DNA of 64,000 nt from Pseudeuparius sepicola. Its lineage: Eukaryota > Arthropoda > Insecta > Coleoptera > Anthribidae. The stretch is from the NCBI GenBank assembly GCA_963920635.1, contig OY987298.1, forward strand, positions 128,411,735-128,475,734, in the 5' to 3' direction. The first letter of the stretch is position 1; each line of letters starts with the position of its first letter. The notes beneath the pieces were generated by a model. That model made no database searches, was not told the origin of the DNA, and saw only the letters and a program-made list of their open reading frames with translations. Below, one piece after another: positions 11,501-26,500 of the stretch. The position numbers and the translations under genes are program-made.

Positions 11501-14500
11501 TTTTATCTTTTTTGGGACAATTTTGAAGAAATAACTATTTCAGTACCAGAGGAAATTGACATTTGATATTAATGGCGTCTATCAAATATGGCGTAATTTT
11601 CAGTAATTACTTCTAAGTATTATTTACCTTAAAATGGGGGTTTGAAGGCTTTGCCACTTAACTGGTAGTAACGGCAACTAGACTTTTTTCACTTTAAGGT
11701 AATTCCTACCTTTAAGACGAAAATTAGTTTTAGATATTTTAAACTCTAAAGTCCCAATTACTACAAGAGAACTTCAAAGTTCCAGAAGCCTCGTTTAAGT
11801 TCTGAATGCTACTACTAGGTCTCATTTGGAACTTTAACTTATAATTTTTATATGAGAGTGTTATTTTCAGCCGGTATGTTTTGTGCTATATTTCGAAAAG
11901 TTGATATTTAAAATTTTAGCCACTCAAGAGAAGCGTTTTGTAATGTTGTATTGAAGACAAGTGCTCCTGTTTCGATTCGTTTCATCCAACTGCTAATTTA
12001 ATTTTCTATAAAATGTGAATGTGTGTCTATAATTTTTTTTCTTTCTAATGGCTGACATTTTCATCACTTCGCAAAAACGACTCAATCCTTCAAACGATTG
12101 TAAGGAACTAAATGTAGTTTCCATTTTGGTCCCTATAGAAGTGACAGTTACTTTAAAGTATTTTTTTGTAGTAATTGGAACTTTCTAGTAATTTTAAAAT
12201 GGAATGGGAAGTAAAACTTACTTAGTAGTTTTCTCGAGTAGCGGGAAAGTTAATTTCACTTTAAATATGACTATATAGTTCCGAAACTTTGGAGGTATTT
12301 CTAAAGTCGCTAAGATGTAGAAGTTACTTTCACCGTTACCATAAAGTAATGAAAACTTTAAAGTGATAAACAAGTAACACGACAAAGTAATTGTGACCAT
12401 TGAATATAACTTTAGAGTTAATGTGACTTTAACGTAATTTTGCATAGTAACAATTCCGTTCCAGATACTTCAAAAACTACTTAGAAGTACTGAAACCATA
12501 AAGTTCCAACTTGTAGTAATAATTACTACGTAATTACTCGTACTTTCTCAATATAAGTAATAAAAACTAATAAGTAGATTTTTAAGTAATAATTACGTAA
12601 TAACTACTTATTCAAAGTTCCCATCTCAGTTACCGCAACTTTAATGCTGCTTGGGAAGTTTGACAAATGTTTCAGAGACACGCATACCCAGCCTTAATCG
12701 ATTTTTTTAGCTCGAGTTTAAACATGGTAATAGTGCTACAATTTTTAATCTCACTGGGCAACTCATTGTACTGCAGTAAACCTCTATGCATAACAGAATT
12801 CTGTGTTCGGGTATAGTTTGTTAAAGAGACAGAGAAATTATTTGACGTTCTCCTGTTGTAGCTATGGATATCATTATGGAAAACAATGAATTCTTGGAAA
12901 TATCTTGGCATTCTGCCAATAACAATTTTAAATATAAAGACCATACTAAAGTAATAGAGTCTATCCTCAACTCTCAACCAATCCAGGGATTCGATCATGA
13001 GATTTATCGGTGTAAGTCTATTGCATCTCCGTATGATTCGCATACCTCTATTCTGCAATTTTTGCAGTTCCGAGAGGCAATAAGTATTCATCGAGGTCAA
13101 TAACGAAGCACAATAGTCAAAATGAGGCTGTATTATAGTTTTATAAACTGTTATTGATGTTTCCAGTGTCAATTGACTTCGAATTCTAGAGAAGAAGTAG
13201 AGTTTCTTGGCAACCTTCTTAGAGACATAGTTAAAATGGGCTTTTAGAGACAGCACACTATCAATGATCAGGCCAAGATATCTAACCTCATTAACAATTT
13301 CAATATGTTGATAATATATTTTGATGTTAATATTATTAAAATTGATGTTCCTCAATTTATATTCAGTAGCCAAGATCATACATTTAGTCTTTTGTATATT
13401 CAACTTCAATTTGTTTATGTTGAGGAAATCTGTCACATCTTGTAACAATAAGTTCATCTTGTTAACAGCTACAGTATAATTTTCATCACTAACTGCCAAA
13501 AGAGGGTCATCAGCAAACAAGTTAATAAATTCACAACCTCTAAGATTTTGAATATCATTGAGATATAAAATAAATAAAATAGGACCCAATACACTCCCCT
13601 GAGGAACCCCAGTTCCAACAATTAATACAGTCAGACAGCTGTTCATTAACCTTAGTTCTTTGTTTATGCCCTGAGAGATAGCTTTTAAACCACCGCAGTA
13701 CAATTCCATCTAATCCACAATATTCAAGTTTCTTTAACAAAAGTTTAATGTCAATAGTCTCGAAAGCTCTTTTAAAGTCCAAGAAAGTTGCAACAATGTA
13801 TCTGTTTTTGTCTATCATCAATTTCCATTTTGCAAACGTTAACATCAAAGCCGTCTCACAAGAGTGGTCAGAACGAAACCCAGATTTGCAGTTCATGAGG
13901 ATATTGTTGTTTTCAATGTATTTTACAAGCTGCTTATAAACAGCCATTTCCAAGATTTTTTCCAAAGTCGGTAAAGTGTTAATTGGTCGAAAATTTTCTG
14001 CCACATTAGTATGGTTTATCTTCGGAACTGGAACTATAGTGCTAATCTTCAGTTCTACCGGGAAAACCCCATATTGTAAAGATGTATTTATAAAATTTAA
14101 AATTACGTGACCAATCACCTTGAACGCACTTTTTAAAACTTTATTATTAATTATATCAGAGTTACATTTAGTGTCCAATTTAGCAATAATCTGTTTAAGA
14201 TTCGACATAAAAAGCTGATTGAAAGTTGAGAAATTTGACTCAATTGTTTTTAAATTAGAACAACTCCAATCTGTAGGCTGCGGAATACAAAGTTTAATTT
14301 CACAAATGCTATCAACAAAGAACTTATTAAACATATTGGCCCTATCAATGTCAGTACTAGCTATAACTGCATTCTCAACAATTATTTCATTTGGCAAAGC
14401 ATCATTTGTTGGCCTGATAAGTGATTTCAATGTTTTCCACATTCTTTTTTGGTCATTTCCACAAGAATGAATTTTATTTTGGTAATATTCGCCCTTTTTT

Positions 14501-17500
14501 CGCTTCAACAAACTCACTACATGATTTCTATAATTCTTATAACTACTCCAAAAGCAGCAGTTTATTATTCCCAACACCACATTCCACAAAAGATCTATAC
14601 GCTATATCTCTATTCCTAGCCACTGCCCTAACTTCATGATCATACCATGGTAATTTGTTTACACATGTTGTACTACTCGTACGCAAAGGACAGACCGACT
14701 GAACAACAGTTGATATATTATTATTTATATTATTGTATACAATATCTATATCAGTGGAATCCAGAAGCCAATCACAAGAAATCAACCTACCATTTACACA
14801 GTCTAAAGATGTTTGGTTAAATTTACGATATTTTCTTACATTTTTACAGTTTACACTATCAACCCTTGCAGTTGCAACCGATAACACAACATGGTCACTT
14901 ACTTGAGGAGAAGTATGAACCCTACAGAAAAAGCCTGGTCTATTAGTTAACACATAATCGATTAATGTTTTTGAAGTTAACGAAATCAGAGTTGCATCCG
15001 TTACCAACTGCTCGAGAGAAACAGAACATAAAAACCTCTTTAAGTCCGCAACAACCGGATTATCCAAGAAAAAATTTATGTTGAAATCACCAAATAATAT
15101 ACATTTTTTATTTATATTAAAAAAGTCTTCACCCCATTCTTGAAAATCTTCAATGAACTGTCGCTCACTAGCACCCGGCGATCTATACAAACACCCAACC
15201 ATAACAGTCTCATTGCCGAGTTAGTTTAATGGCAATAAACCAAATAGTTTTATCAATTATTATTTTTTGTTACTATAAAACGCAACCCTTCCTTAACATA
15301 TATTACAACTCCTCCTGTGTGCCGAGTTGCAGAATCACATCTAACACATCTATAACCACCAATTTGTATCTCATAATCTTGAACATCATAACATAACATA
15401 ACATGTTCTTTTTTAGTGCACAGCACTATTTTTTTCCATGTTTTAAACTAACCGCTTTGACTGCAAAATGAAAGCACAACCTTTCCCTTCTTCGAACACT
15501 TACCGAAAGCTCAATCGAACGCAGCCGATCCACACTCTCGGAATACCACCTGTCCTCAGATGTTGGAGAACAGTATCGTGCCGGCGTCACCACGGAAGAG
15601 TACTGACTAGGGGAATTGCTGGGCGACCGCTTCATGTTGCGGTCTTCCGCCAGCAAGGAGGTTATGCTGGAATTTAATTAAAGATGCGGTCCGACCGTCG
15701 ATTTGTTATGAATCGGCATACCTGTAGCTGCAGCTGCGCTGCGGGGGAGCCGGCTTTTTCTCCTCCAACCCGTTCCGGACTGGGCTGCCGACGGCCGAGG
15801 GCGGCGACATGGAGCTGCCCGAACTTTGTCCGGCGCTGACGGCCGGAGTCGCCGGCTTGCTGCGGCTGCGTTTCTGCGCGTTTGCGCTCTCGTCCGTCTG
15901 CGCCTTGTCCCTTTCCATCTCGCGCAGGAAGCGTTTCCGTGGGGAAACGACGGTCTCCGAACGAGGTGGCGTACTGAAATGTGTGAGATAATATTGTCAA
16001 TTATAGTATGGGCGAGGTTTTAAAGTCAACACAAATATGTGATGAAATCATATTTGTGCTGACTTTAAAAACTTGCCCTATGTTGTAACCAAAGTAAATG
16101 TTCAAAGTGCCTACCATTTACTTAAAAAAAATTAATTAGCGAAAAACTTTCTTTATTGAAGCATTTCTTAGATCTTATTTCTACTATTTGCAACCATTTG
16201 TTGGCGTATTTACTTTAACTCTTCTTGTTAGAATTAAATAAATTGACAAATACATAAAAAAGTAAATAAATTGTAAAAAATAAAAAAAATCTAAAAAAAA
16301 ATGTTGTTTAGCAATTTTTTTTTCCGGAAAATTAGAAAAAAACATTATTCATCAGAATATTTCCGTAAAAGTATACAGGGTGATTAAGTTTTTATTCGGG
16401 AAACTTTGTCAATGGATTAAGCACCTCGAAATATGAAAAAAAGTTTATATAAACATGCTGGAAAACTTATCGTTTTCGAGATACAGGATGTTCAAATGTC
16501 AAGAAAAAATCATTTATTTTTTACATATTCTCGGCATAACTTTAAGGACACAAATAGTTGAAGTCCTTTAAAATGACAGTAAAATGTGTGCACAGCTGCC
16601 TTTCGATAATTGTAAAAATAAAAAGGACAGTAGAATCCTAGATTAGGAAAAATACAAATTTTTTAATATGGATTACGCAGACTAAAAATTAAATTTTCAG
16701 CCAAACTATAACAGATTATGAAAAATACCAAGAAACACTTTTTGTAGCAAATTCAATCGTCTTTCTAATGGCTGCTTAAAAATTTTCATTTTTCAGGACG
16801 GTACTATTTTTTCCTTATTTATATGCAAGTGAATCCCCATAAATCCGCCACTGGTGGCCTGAGCAGCTAGAAATTCTCATGAAATTCGAAAACCATAACA
16901 GAAGTGTTCTGTACCAAATATGGTTCAAATCTATTGGACGAATCGGAAGTTATAAAAACTAAAGGTGTTTTTCTTGAAACTTAAACATCCTGTATCTCGA
17001 AAAGTATAAGTTTTTCAGCATATGTTTATATAAACTTTTTTTCATATTTCGACGTGCTTAATCCATTGACGAAGATTTACGATTAAAAAACTGAATCGCC
17101 CTGTATAGTATTTGGAATAAGGAGAATGCAGGGTACATTTGAAAACTGAAAAAAATGACACCCACTTCAGGTAAAACTGGAAGTCTGATGTCACTAATGA
17201 CAATTTTATTATACCCATGTTAATATTCAATCAAAAAATTTTATGGAAAATTCCATACCTACCTTTTTTGGCCAATCAGAGGCTCATTTTTTTTTGCTTC
17301 GTTGTCATGGCAACTCAAAAAATTTCCAGAAATATTCTCACTTGTTCTAGGCAGCAGGAGGTGATTACAGCGGAAATTTTTTGACAAATGTCATTATTAT
17401 AATGTGACATTATAACATATACCCAACAAAAATTTTGATAATAATTTCGTTTAATTTACATGTTGTAGGTATGGAATTTTCGTACCGAATCCCCCACGTT

Positions 17501-20500
17501 CTTAAATTAATATCTGGAAATTTTTCTCCAACACGATTTTTTTAAGAAAATTATTACTCGTCGCTACGCAACTCTTGATAATTTTAAAAAATTTCGTATA
17601 CTCGAAAAATTTCCGGCAATAATTCAAGCAGGGCGATTACTAATGAAAATTGGTTTCTTCGCCTAACTTTTTGGTAACACCCTAAATATATTCAATTCAA
17701 TTCAATTTCTTTATTAATGGTAACATACAAACACTAGTACTTCCACATGTCAATATCGGTCAACTGATTACATACAAATTAAACCACTCATAAACATGAA
17801 GACAACAGTAACAAGGACGACGTTAGCTCAAAGGCAGTTAAAAAACATTTGTACACTTAGATAATAATAATAATAATAGCGTTTATTTGCAGAAGTTACA
17901 AATGGGAGAATATATATATATATTAAAGTATTAGGTAGAACCTACCTAATTATAATATCATTCTGCAAAATGGAGCCAAAAGGCAGTTTGCACTGATATT
18001 AATTTGGCACCTCTTACAACAAAACAAAAATATTAACTAAGTTCGCTGTGAAACAAAATAAAAATTACAACTTAAAAACTATGCAATTGTTTAAAATGGT
18101 TACTATAACAGTCAGTTAAAGTACATAATTAAAATTACACAAGCAACAAACAAATTGAGGACGACGTTAGCTCAAAGGCAGTTAAAAACCATTTGTACAC
18201 TTAGATCAATTGTTTGAAATGGTTACTATAATAGTCAGTTAAAATACATAATTAAAATTACACAAGCAATAAACAAATTGAGATTACCTATGAGAAAAAA
18301 ATCAATGAATTCCCTAGTACTATAAAATGCATTGTCATAATGGGTAACTCCATAGATGGATTCCTTAGTAACTAGCAAACAATTTCTTATAAGTAGTTCT
18401 TTGATTTATTTCATATCTTCTGTTAGTGTCAGTTAAAATGAAATAATTCCTCAATTTTTTTGTTATTACGTTTTTTTACTAGGTATTCCTGGGCATTCCT
18501 TAAACTGTGATAAAACAATAAAACTGACACTAAAATTAATAGCAAAATAAAAAAGTTATCTCAGGCCAAAAATTTTATTACGAAAATCCTCATAAGTTGA
18601 CTCGAACAACACCTGGTAGAGCCATGCAAATACAATTATGGAACCCATATTATGTAGTAGGAACTCACTCTCTATAGTGACTAAAAGCAATGACAAGCTA
18701 TCACAATTTTTCAATTTCCGTCGGTCGGCAGAATTAACGCCACGATGGCGATTCAAATATCGTCGATTCCGGCCAGATTTTCACAGTTCAAAATTTATTC
18801 CCGACGTGCAACGTTCATTTTTTCAAGATGCAAGGTTCCCGTGCGAGGGGTGGGTATTTTTCGGGAATAAAACCTTAAAGGTTTTATTTAATAACTTTGA
18901 AAATCAACCTTTTCAAAATGAGAAATAGGGGGCATGCCCTCAACACCGAAACATTGATTTTTTTCTCCCCCCGAGAAAACAGACGGGCTGTATGTCGCGT
19001 CTACCTCCGCCTCTGTCCCACGATTTACTTGGGAAAATCCCAGAAAAACGCTATCAGGATTTCGTTTATATTTCCGCGAAAATACGCTCTCTTGCCTCGT
19101 AGTAACTTCCATTCCACGTGGAAAGGATGGCAGCGGCCCCTGCTACGCCAAGATACAAAATCACCTCATTGGCTCTATCCCCACTCAACATACATGATAC
19201 CTGTTTTATATAGAAATATCTACTCATAGTAATCAAAAGAACAAACAAACCTACCTAGTTCTGAAATTCTTGTCGATCAGCGCTTGCACAATCGACAATA
19301 ATGATTTCTCTCTTCTTTCCTTTTTGATGAACTTGTCCCCATCTGTGCCGTTCAGCGTATAGTCAGCTCCCGTAGAATGTGGCCGTCTCCGCCTTCTGCT
19401 GCAGCTTCCCCTCATCCGCAGAAGCTTGGGCCGCCAGAAAAACATGGCGAGCTCGCGGGACATCCCCTTGCGAGGGGTTGTCTGCTTCCAGGAGTGGTCG
19501 CGTTGCCATGGAGACGACTGGATGGAGCTGTTGTCGTCTGACACTAGAGGCACAAGAAGAAATTTGTTTAGTTAAGTTGGGTTCAACACTCCACAATCAC
19601 AGAATGAATTGCTTCACAACAGAAGTCTCATTAATAACAAGAATCGTCTATATTGTTCCTTTGTAAGGTCATTGTTGGAATACTGTTCTGTTGTCTGGTC
19701 CCCTGGTTATCGCGTACACATCGAGGCAGTAGAGAGGGTACAGAAGAAATTTCTATACTGTTGTGGTTATCAAAGGAGTGAATACCAGTATGACGACATA
19801 AGATTGGAGCTGAATCTGCAGACATTACAAACAAGAAGGAATATTGACGATCTGTGTTTTCTTCATAAATTGATTAATAATGAAATAAAGTGTCCTGAGC
19901 TGCTTGAGTTGATTCCCTTCAATATTGGTGTTGAAAGAGGTAGAAACGTTAGGACCTTCAATGTTCCATTTCACCCAACTAACTATGGCATGAATGATAT
20001 ATGTACAAAAGATTGTTAAAGGTTTTTTTAAAATTGTTCAAAAATGGCACTGCCGTCGATAAATAAATAAATAAATAAACTTTTATGGTTTTCGAGAAAG
20101 TTCATACTTCTCCACGGAGAACACTATTTGTTAAAACTAGTGAAACAACTGAGATGAAATTTGGTCCAGGTATACTCGCTTATAAAAAGAGAACATAAAA
20201 AACAGTCCTAACAATGTAAGTAAGTCTGGGTATATTGATCATTTGTGCGATTTTGAGGGAAACTCGTATGTTTTCACAGCTGTCACTCAACGTTCATTCA
20301 GCCATGAAAAACAAAATCAAAAATAAAATAGTTACCTATATTGGTATGTATAAGTATTAACATTATTTTGATTTTGATACTTTACGGCAGTGGAGTGTAT
20401 ACAGAAATTTGTTTCCAGGGGTGGGAAATTATTTTTAAAGTTTTTCTAAACGGGTATTTAAAAAGAGGTAGACGTCTATTTAATTAGACTCTAAAATGAG

Positions 20501-23500
20501 TCGCTGGCGATTTTTTTTGAACTTCATGAATACGCAACTGCTATTTACCATTTAAATACAAGGGGGTCAAAGATGTGCTGTTATTCAAACAGAAACCGAA
20601 GTTCCCCTGTTTTAGGACAAGGGAGGGCATCGCCCCTCCCCCATTTTAGGACAGAGGGGGCGAATAGCCCCCCTGCAATCTACTTTCGACGTCCCTGTCC
20701 CAGGAAGATGGATAAAATATAGCTGGGTTGTCTAGAAGCTGAAGTGAATGTGGAAAACCACATCTCGACAAAATCCCTGTAAATTTGAGAAATTTGGAAA
20801 TTTCTTCTTCGAAACCGCTACCCAAAGATAATATCTTTCTACTCTAATGTAATCTATGTAATAAAATAAATAAAACTGTTTTTAACTATATCAAAAATAT
20901 TTGCAAACAAAAAAGTTATGAAGTTTAAGAAACACTAAAAAAGAAAAAACCCGGTATCCTCTAAACTAATCGAGATATTAAGATGTAGTTTGCGGCATTC
21001 AATTCAGCTCAAAATTAAACTTTACAACCCTAGCCACTTTTTGTCTATATGTTCGAGAAATAGGAGTAACCTCCGAAAAGCATCCGATTTGGGACAACCT
21101 ATCCTATTTAATGCTGTGTATTTTAATTTTTTTCATAACTCCTCCAATTTAAATCAATTTCAGTAAACAGATTTTTTCGCGACCATTTTACAAACTTTTT
21201 CAGTGGACATTGTACGTTTAGTTTTATGGCTAATGTTCACGTTGATAGGACAACACAACCTTCTACAAGTTTGCTTTGAATTTTGATTTTTGTTGCACAT
21301 AATAATAACATATTTGCAAAAACACTGTAAATAAAAAATTTAAGTTTGGTCAGATAGCTATACCACACCAGAGTATTCTTGGACCAAATTTCAACTCAAT
21401 CCTTTTGCTAGTTTTACCAAAATAATTATCTTTCTGCAGGGAAGTGCAAAGTTTCTCAAAAATCATAAAAGTTAAATTACCTCTTAAACCTTCAAATTTG
21501 GGATAACCCTAGGGTTCACGGTTATCCTAGTGATGTGGGATGTCCCCTATCCACAGGATCTGTTTGGGCTAGTGGCTCTGGGACACCCTGTATTATGTTA
21601 TATAAAATAGTCGGCCATTTTTTGAGCATGGCCGAATTTTAGGCAAGGCCGAATAATTTAAAAAAAAAACAATATTCGGCTGAATATTCAGCTAATTTAT
21701 TCAGCTAGTTAATTCTACTTTTGATAAATTATAAAATTTATTGGAAAATTATGGTGTTCAGTTATCGTAGAGGCACTTAAAAAGTATTTTGATAGTTTGC
21801 CGACTATTCTTTGTTGTTACTGATGGCAGAGCTGTCCTGTCTTGTCCTGACAAACGGCAGAAAGTGTACACATTTTTATTTGTAGAACACATCTTGCAAG
21901 TGGAAAAATGTAAACAGTTAGCACAAAATTTAACTTTAAGCCTCGCCTTAAGCATATCACCTCGCACATAAAAAGTTTTCCAAAATTTAATCGTCTTTTC
22001 CTATTCCATCTTTCGAATGAAGCCTTGTGACAATTTTAATTATTTTCAACAATTTCATTCATTTATTCCTCTCAACCATTCAGGGTCAATAGTATTTTTT
22101 TTGGCAGGGTGTAGGATTTCTGACGAAATAATGGCCCCGTTATAAACTTTATATTTTTGGGGAAAAGCAAAGCCGTAAGAAAGTTTATGATGATATCCGT
22201 GCAGTTTTCAGGAAACCAAAAAAATTGTTCATGGCGTTTTAGAGATTTTCAGAAACTGTTTATTAAATGGAACACAAATTTCAAGTAAGAATTTCCTTAA
22301 AATCTAAAAAGATATGTAATATGGTATTCCCTTGTATAAAACATTTGTTTTCTTATACTATCGACCATTTATCTGACAAATATGAATCATGTGAATAAAA
22401 AAATGTTAATAGAGAATACTGAAAAATACAGAACACTGTTAAGCATTTTTATTTATTTTTTAAGTTAAACAGGCCACAATATGGATTTCAGGAAAAGATA
22501 AAATTTGAAGGTCATTCACCATCACAGATCTGGGTGATATTTTTGGATTCTACAGTTGATTTAAAATAAAAGCTAGCTGACTGGATATTAGATACTTCAA
22601 TATCCAATTTAAACCCTATTTCCCCATTGTACATATCAAACATCATATTCAGAGTTTACCATCTTAAGTATGAACACCTTAAAATTACTTTTATACTAAA
22701 CACAGAAAATCTAAGGAAAAACTAATACCCTTGCTAATACCCGTTAGATCTTCTGTGCAAATACAATGTACAGTGTACAACTATCCTAACAACTTTGGGA
22801 CACAATATGTAGAAAGGAAAGCGATTTGCAGAGTGGAAATTGAAGAAAACAATGCAAAAGAAATCTCAATTGTGCCCATTACAAATTTTACACAGACGAA
22901 AGGCTTCGCTTAACATGTTCCAAATATCCTGTCATGTATTAAAAGTGTGCTACATGTTACACCTCATAATCTTGCAAACAATAAAAGTGATTTTGTCAGA
23001 CTGGAAACACAACACAGTTCTTTTGGATTTAAAGAAATTAGAATTGATTGGGAACACACAGGAGCTATTTTGTTAACTATTAACAAAATTGATCTTAAAT
23101 ATTCTTGGGTGCATACTTAATTATGTCTGTACAAATGTCCCAAAATATGAGTTTGTTGCATAAAATTTTTCTCTAAGATCCTTGTTGACTCAGTTGACTG
23201 AAATACATGGTGTTGAAAATCTTTTTTTTTTAATTGAACTATGCCTATATGTATCTTGCAAAATAATCAAGTTGCTGAACTGAAATATGACACTGCTGTG
23301 TTTTCACTTGCGTTGTTTTTGGATCGTGCTTTTACTCGTTACTTTTTTGAGGTTATCTTTTTGGTTTCAGGTTTCAACATTTTAGTGCATCTTTTCATTT
23401 TGCAATAAAAGTGTATACTTGTTTCATAAGGATAAAATCAACCATTTGTGTTGAAATTAGTTAAACACCTGTTAACTTCAAAATTTGAAAAATAAGATTT

Positions 23501-26500
23501 TCACCTACCGCATTTCAATGTTACAGATGAACTGTATAATTCAAAATTAATAAAAAATGCCAAATGGGCATTGGGTAAAACATAATTGGTTTTTTTGAAG
23601 AAGGATGTGAAAATTTTGTTGAGTTCGATCCACTTCATTTTGAAAGTGAACATTTACAATTATTATTCTGTAAAATTGAAAACTGTAGTTGAAAATTTTA
23701 GTTGGCGAATTTTGGAATTAACAGGTGTTTTGGGACACATTTATGTTATGGTTATGAAACAAGTATACATTTTTATAACAAAATGAAAATATGCACTAAA
23801 ATGATGAATCTGCAAGACCAAAAAGATAACCTCAAAAAAGTTACGAGTCAAATTCAATTCAATTTAAAAAAAGAGCTTCAACACCCTGTATTTCAGTCAA
23901 CAAGTGCCTATGAGAAAAATGTTACTCAACAAACTCACATTTTTTAGCACAAAGTACCGGCACAAGTTTTTGTATTACTCGCTGAAGTCGAAATTTTACC
24001 AGGTAAAGGTTAAATTTTTGCCGACAAAGTGAAAGCATGGCCTTCACAAGGCGGTCTGGAAGCATTATGTACAGTATGTCCTTGGATTGAGTTAACAAAA
24101 GAACAACTTTTTTATTTTGGACTTTTTACAAAAAATATTTTCTTCATGAAAATTTTTTCTTGCTAAGTAAATAAGACTAGCACATAGTTGTTTCTTTTCA
24201 GATAAACAGAGTGGCCAGAAAATTCAAATGCCTGAAAATTGAAAGGATCTCAATTTGTAATTGTCGAGAGAAATGCAAAATAAAAAAGTTGTTTTGAATT
24301 AAATAAGGACCTCAAATCTGAAATTTAAGGTAAATTCATAAATAAGTAATATTTTTTTATTAAAAATTAAATTATTAGCTGTCCTCCTTCTACAGATTTA
24401 AGTGCACTCAAATTGATACCGATTCACTTTGAGATCACATCAGCTGACATCGAGTGTTCCTTTTACAAAAAATGTTCACTTGATTATGAAGTGATCAGTT
24501 TATGCAGCAAATCGATTTTTATGTAATTTAACACAAATTACATAAAAATCGATTTGCTTTGAGTGTTTCTGGGGTTAAGGTGGTGAAAAATATTGAAAAA
24601 TTCATTCAAGGGTTAGATTATAGATAACGTGGTCGTACACTGTTCCATTTACCAATAAAAAATCATTTCACTATCAGATCAGTTCATGTTCATTTCACTT
24701 TAAATACACTTGTGCAAAAAGTCAAAAGGAGGACAACTTAAGAGTATTTAATTAAAATTTCAGATTTGTGGTCCTTATATTTAATTTGAAACAACTTTTT
24801 TATTAAGTATTTCCCTCTAAAAATTACAAATTGCGGTTCTTTTCATTTTTTGGCATTTCTGTTTTCTGGCCACCTCTGAGTACACAACTACCTGCTAACC
24901 TTATTTATTTTTAACAAAAGTTTTTATGAAAAAATGTATATTTTTAAAAAGTCAAAAAGAAAATAGTTTTTCTGATCAGTGCATTGAGATCGCAAGGAAA
25001 TTTCCTACAACTTTCATATTTATAATTTTTTTAGGTCCAAAATTTAAGGGTGAGCAATCTTTAAATAATACCCCTGTACATATGCCTCCAGATCGTGTTC
25101 TGACAGCCAGGCTTTCACTTTGCCGGCAAGAATCGAACCTTTATTCTTTATTCGGTGCCTATGTGGCCAGCTCTCAGACTAGACTGGGTAAGTTTTTGAG
25201 CAATACAAAAATTTTAACCAGGTAAAGTTGAACCCCCGGAGTGTGCCTATTAATCGTTAAAAAAAAAAACAAAAATAAATGAGATTTATATTTTTATGAA
25301 GCGTGGCAACAGTGCAGACCTTAAATGGTGGATGGAACAAGGAACGAGGTCAGCGGCTTAAAAAAATCGTTTAAAAACTGAAAATTTTATTTTTGAGTTT
25401 ATTATTTTACAAACAACTTCAAAGGCGTGCTCCAGGGGTTCAACTTTACCCCTGGTTAAAATTTTTGCACAGGTCAAAGACTCACGCTGTATAGTCAGAC
25501 ATAAAAAAGTATTAAGTCATGTGGTTTCATTTGCCTCAGCTTTACAGGCCTCAGCAGCTAGGTATATTCCACATTCGTTATAAAAAGCTGACCTTCACTG
25601 CCTTTTGAGGGAGGTGCAGTGGCAGGCAAATAACTTACAGGAGTATTATAGTTATGACAATCTATGAATAGACACACTGTATTTAACGTTCAGCTTGTCA
25701 TGGAGATTTACCTTGTTTGATAAAAACTAGGAGCAAAAAAGAACACATTATGTTTCAAAATTGTTTTTATTTCTAATCATGCTAAATGGCAAAAACTTAA
25801 AAGTTCTCTAGTCACTCGAATTGAGTCATCATGTTATGAACATTTTGCAAAAATATGATACAAAATTACTAAGCTGATTATGTGCACTAAGATTTTTTAA
25901 ACAAACTTAGCAATCTCTTCCATGTATACCTACATGATAAGACCAATCAATGATGACAATGCTATGCTATGATTACAATTCCCAGAATATGAACTTTCTG
26001 TATAATTACCTATTTCTTATTGAGCTAACTGATTAATTTGAAACACATGTTCAATAAATAATAACAAAAATAAAACAGGCATAGTTAAGACATATGATAT
26101 AAGGGAATGACTCAACAACATGAATGTTTAATGTTTATCATACGAAAATTCAAGTACCTACATTAACTAAAAAGTGACAATTGAGCACTTCAGAAATTGT
26201 GTAATATCATAGACTAATAAGTATTTCGGAAGTATCGGACCAGAGCTATTGAGTTTAGCTATAAAGTATGTCTTCTTGAAGATTTATTATTACAAAAATG
26301 AAAAAAATATTTTGTTCAAAACTGGTTCGGTGTCAGGTCACTATGTAAAAATACGAGCATGTGAAAATACGTTTTAAATATTTTTAAGCTTTACATTCAA
26401 CAATTTCAACATACTTCATGATAAAAAAATGTGAAAAAGGTCCATGAATTGCTTTGTTATTGACTCAGACAGATACCTAAAGAATGAGTTCCGTCCACCC

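Larger units (their letters stand above)
24010..25140. mobile_element. Palindromic element enclosing a second one
   Basis: Outer arms share GCCGRCAAAGTGAAAGC, RCGRTCTGGARGCAT and ATGTACAG in inverse orientation. Between them lies a separate 672-bp inverted-repeat element (24207-24878). The outer unit is about 460 bp when the insert is removed. It lies in Hairless intron 2. Confidence 0.6.

Noticed and set aside
15674..16000. 108-codon minus-strand frame over Hairless exon 4
   Set aside because: Wrong frame; the phase-consistent frame beginning TPPRSETVVSPRKRF joins exons 3 and 5 correctly.
18638..18928. 96-codon plus-strand frame in Hairless intron 3
   Set aside because: No recognisable domain, no splice logic, and an overlapping minus-strand frame of similar quality.
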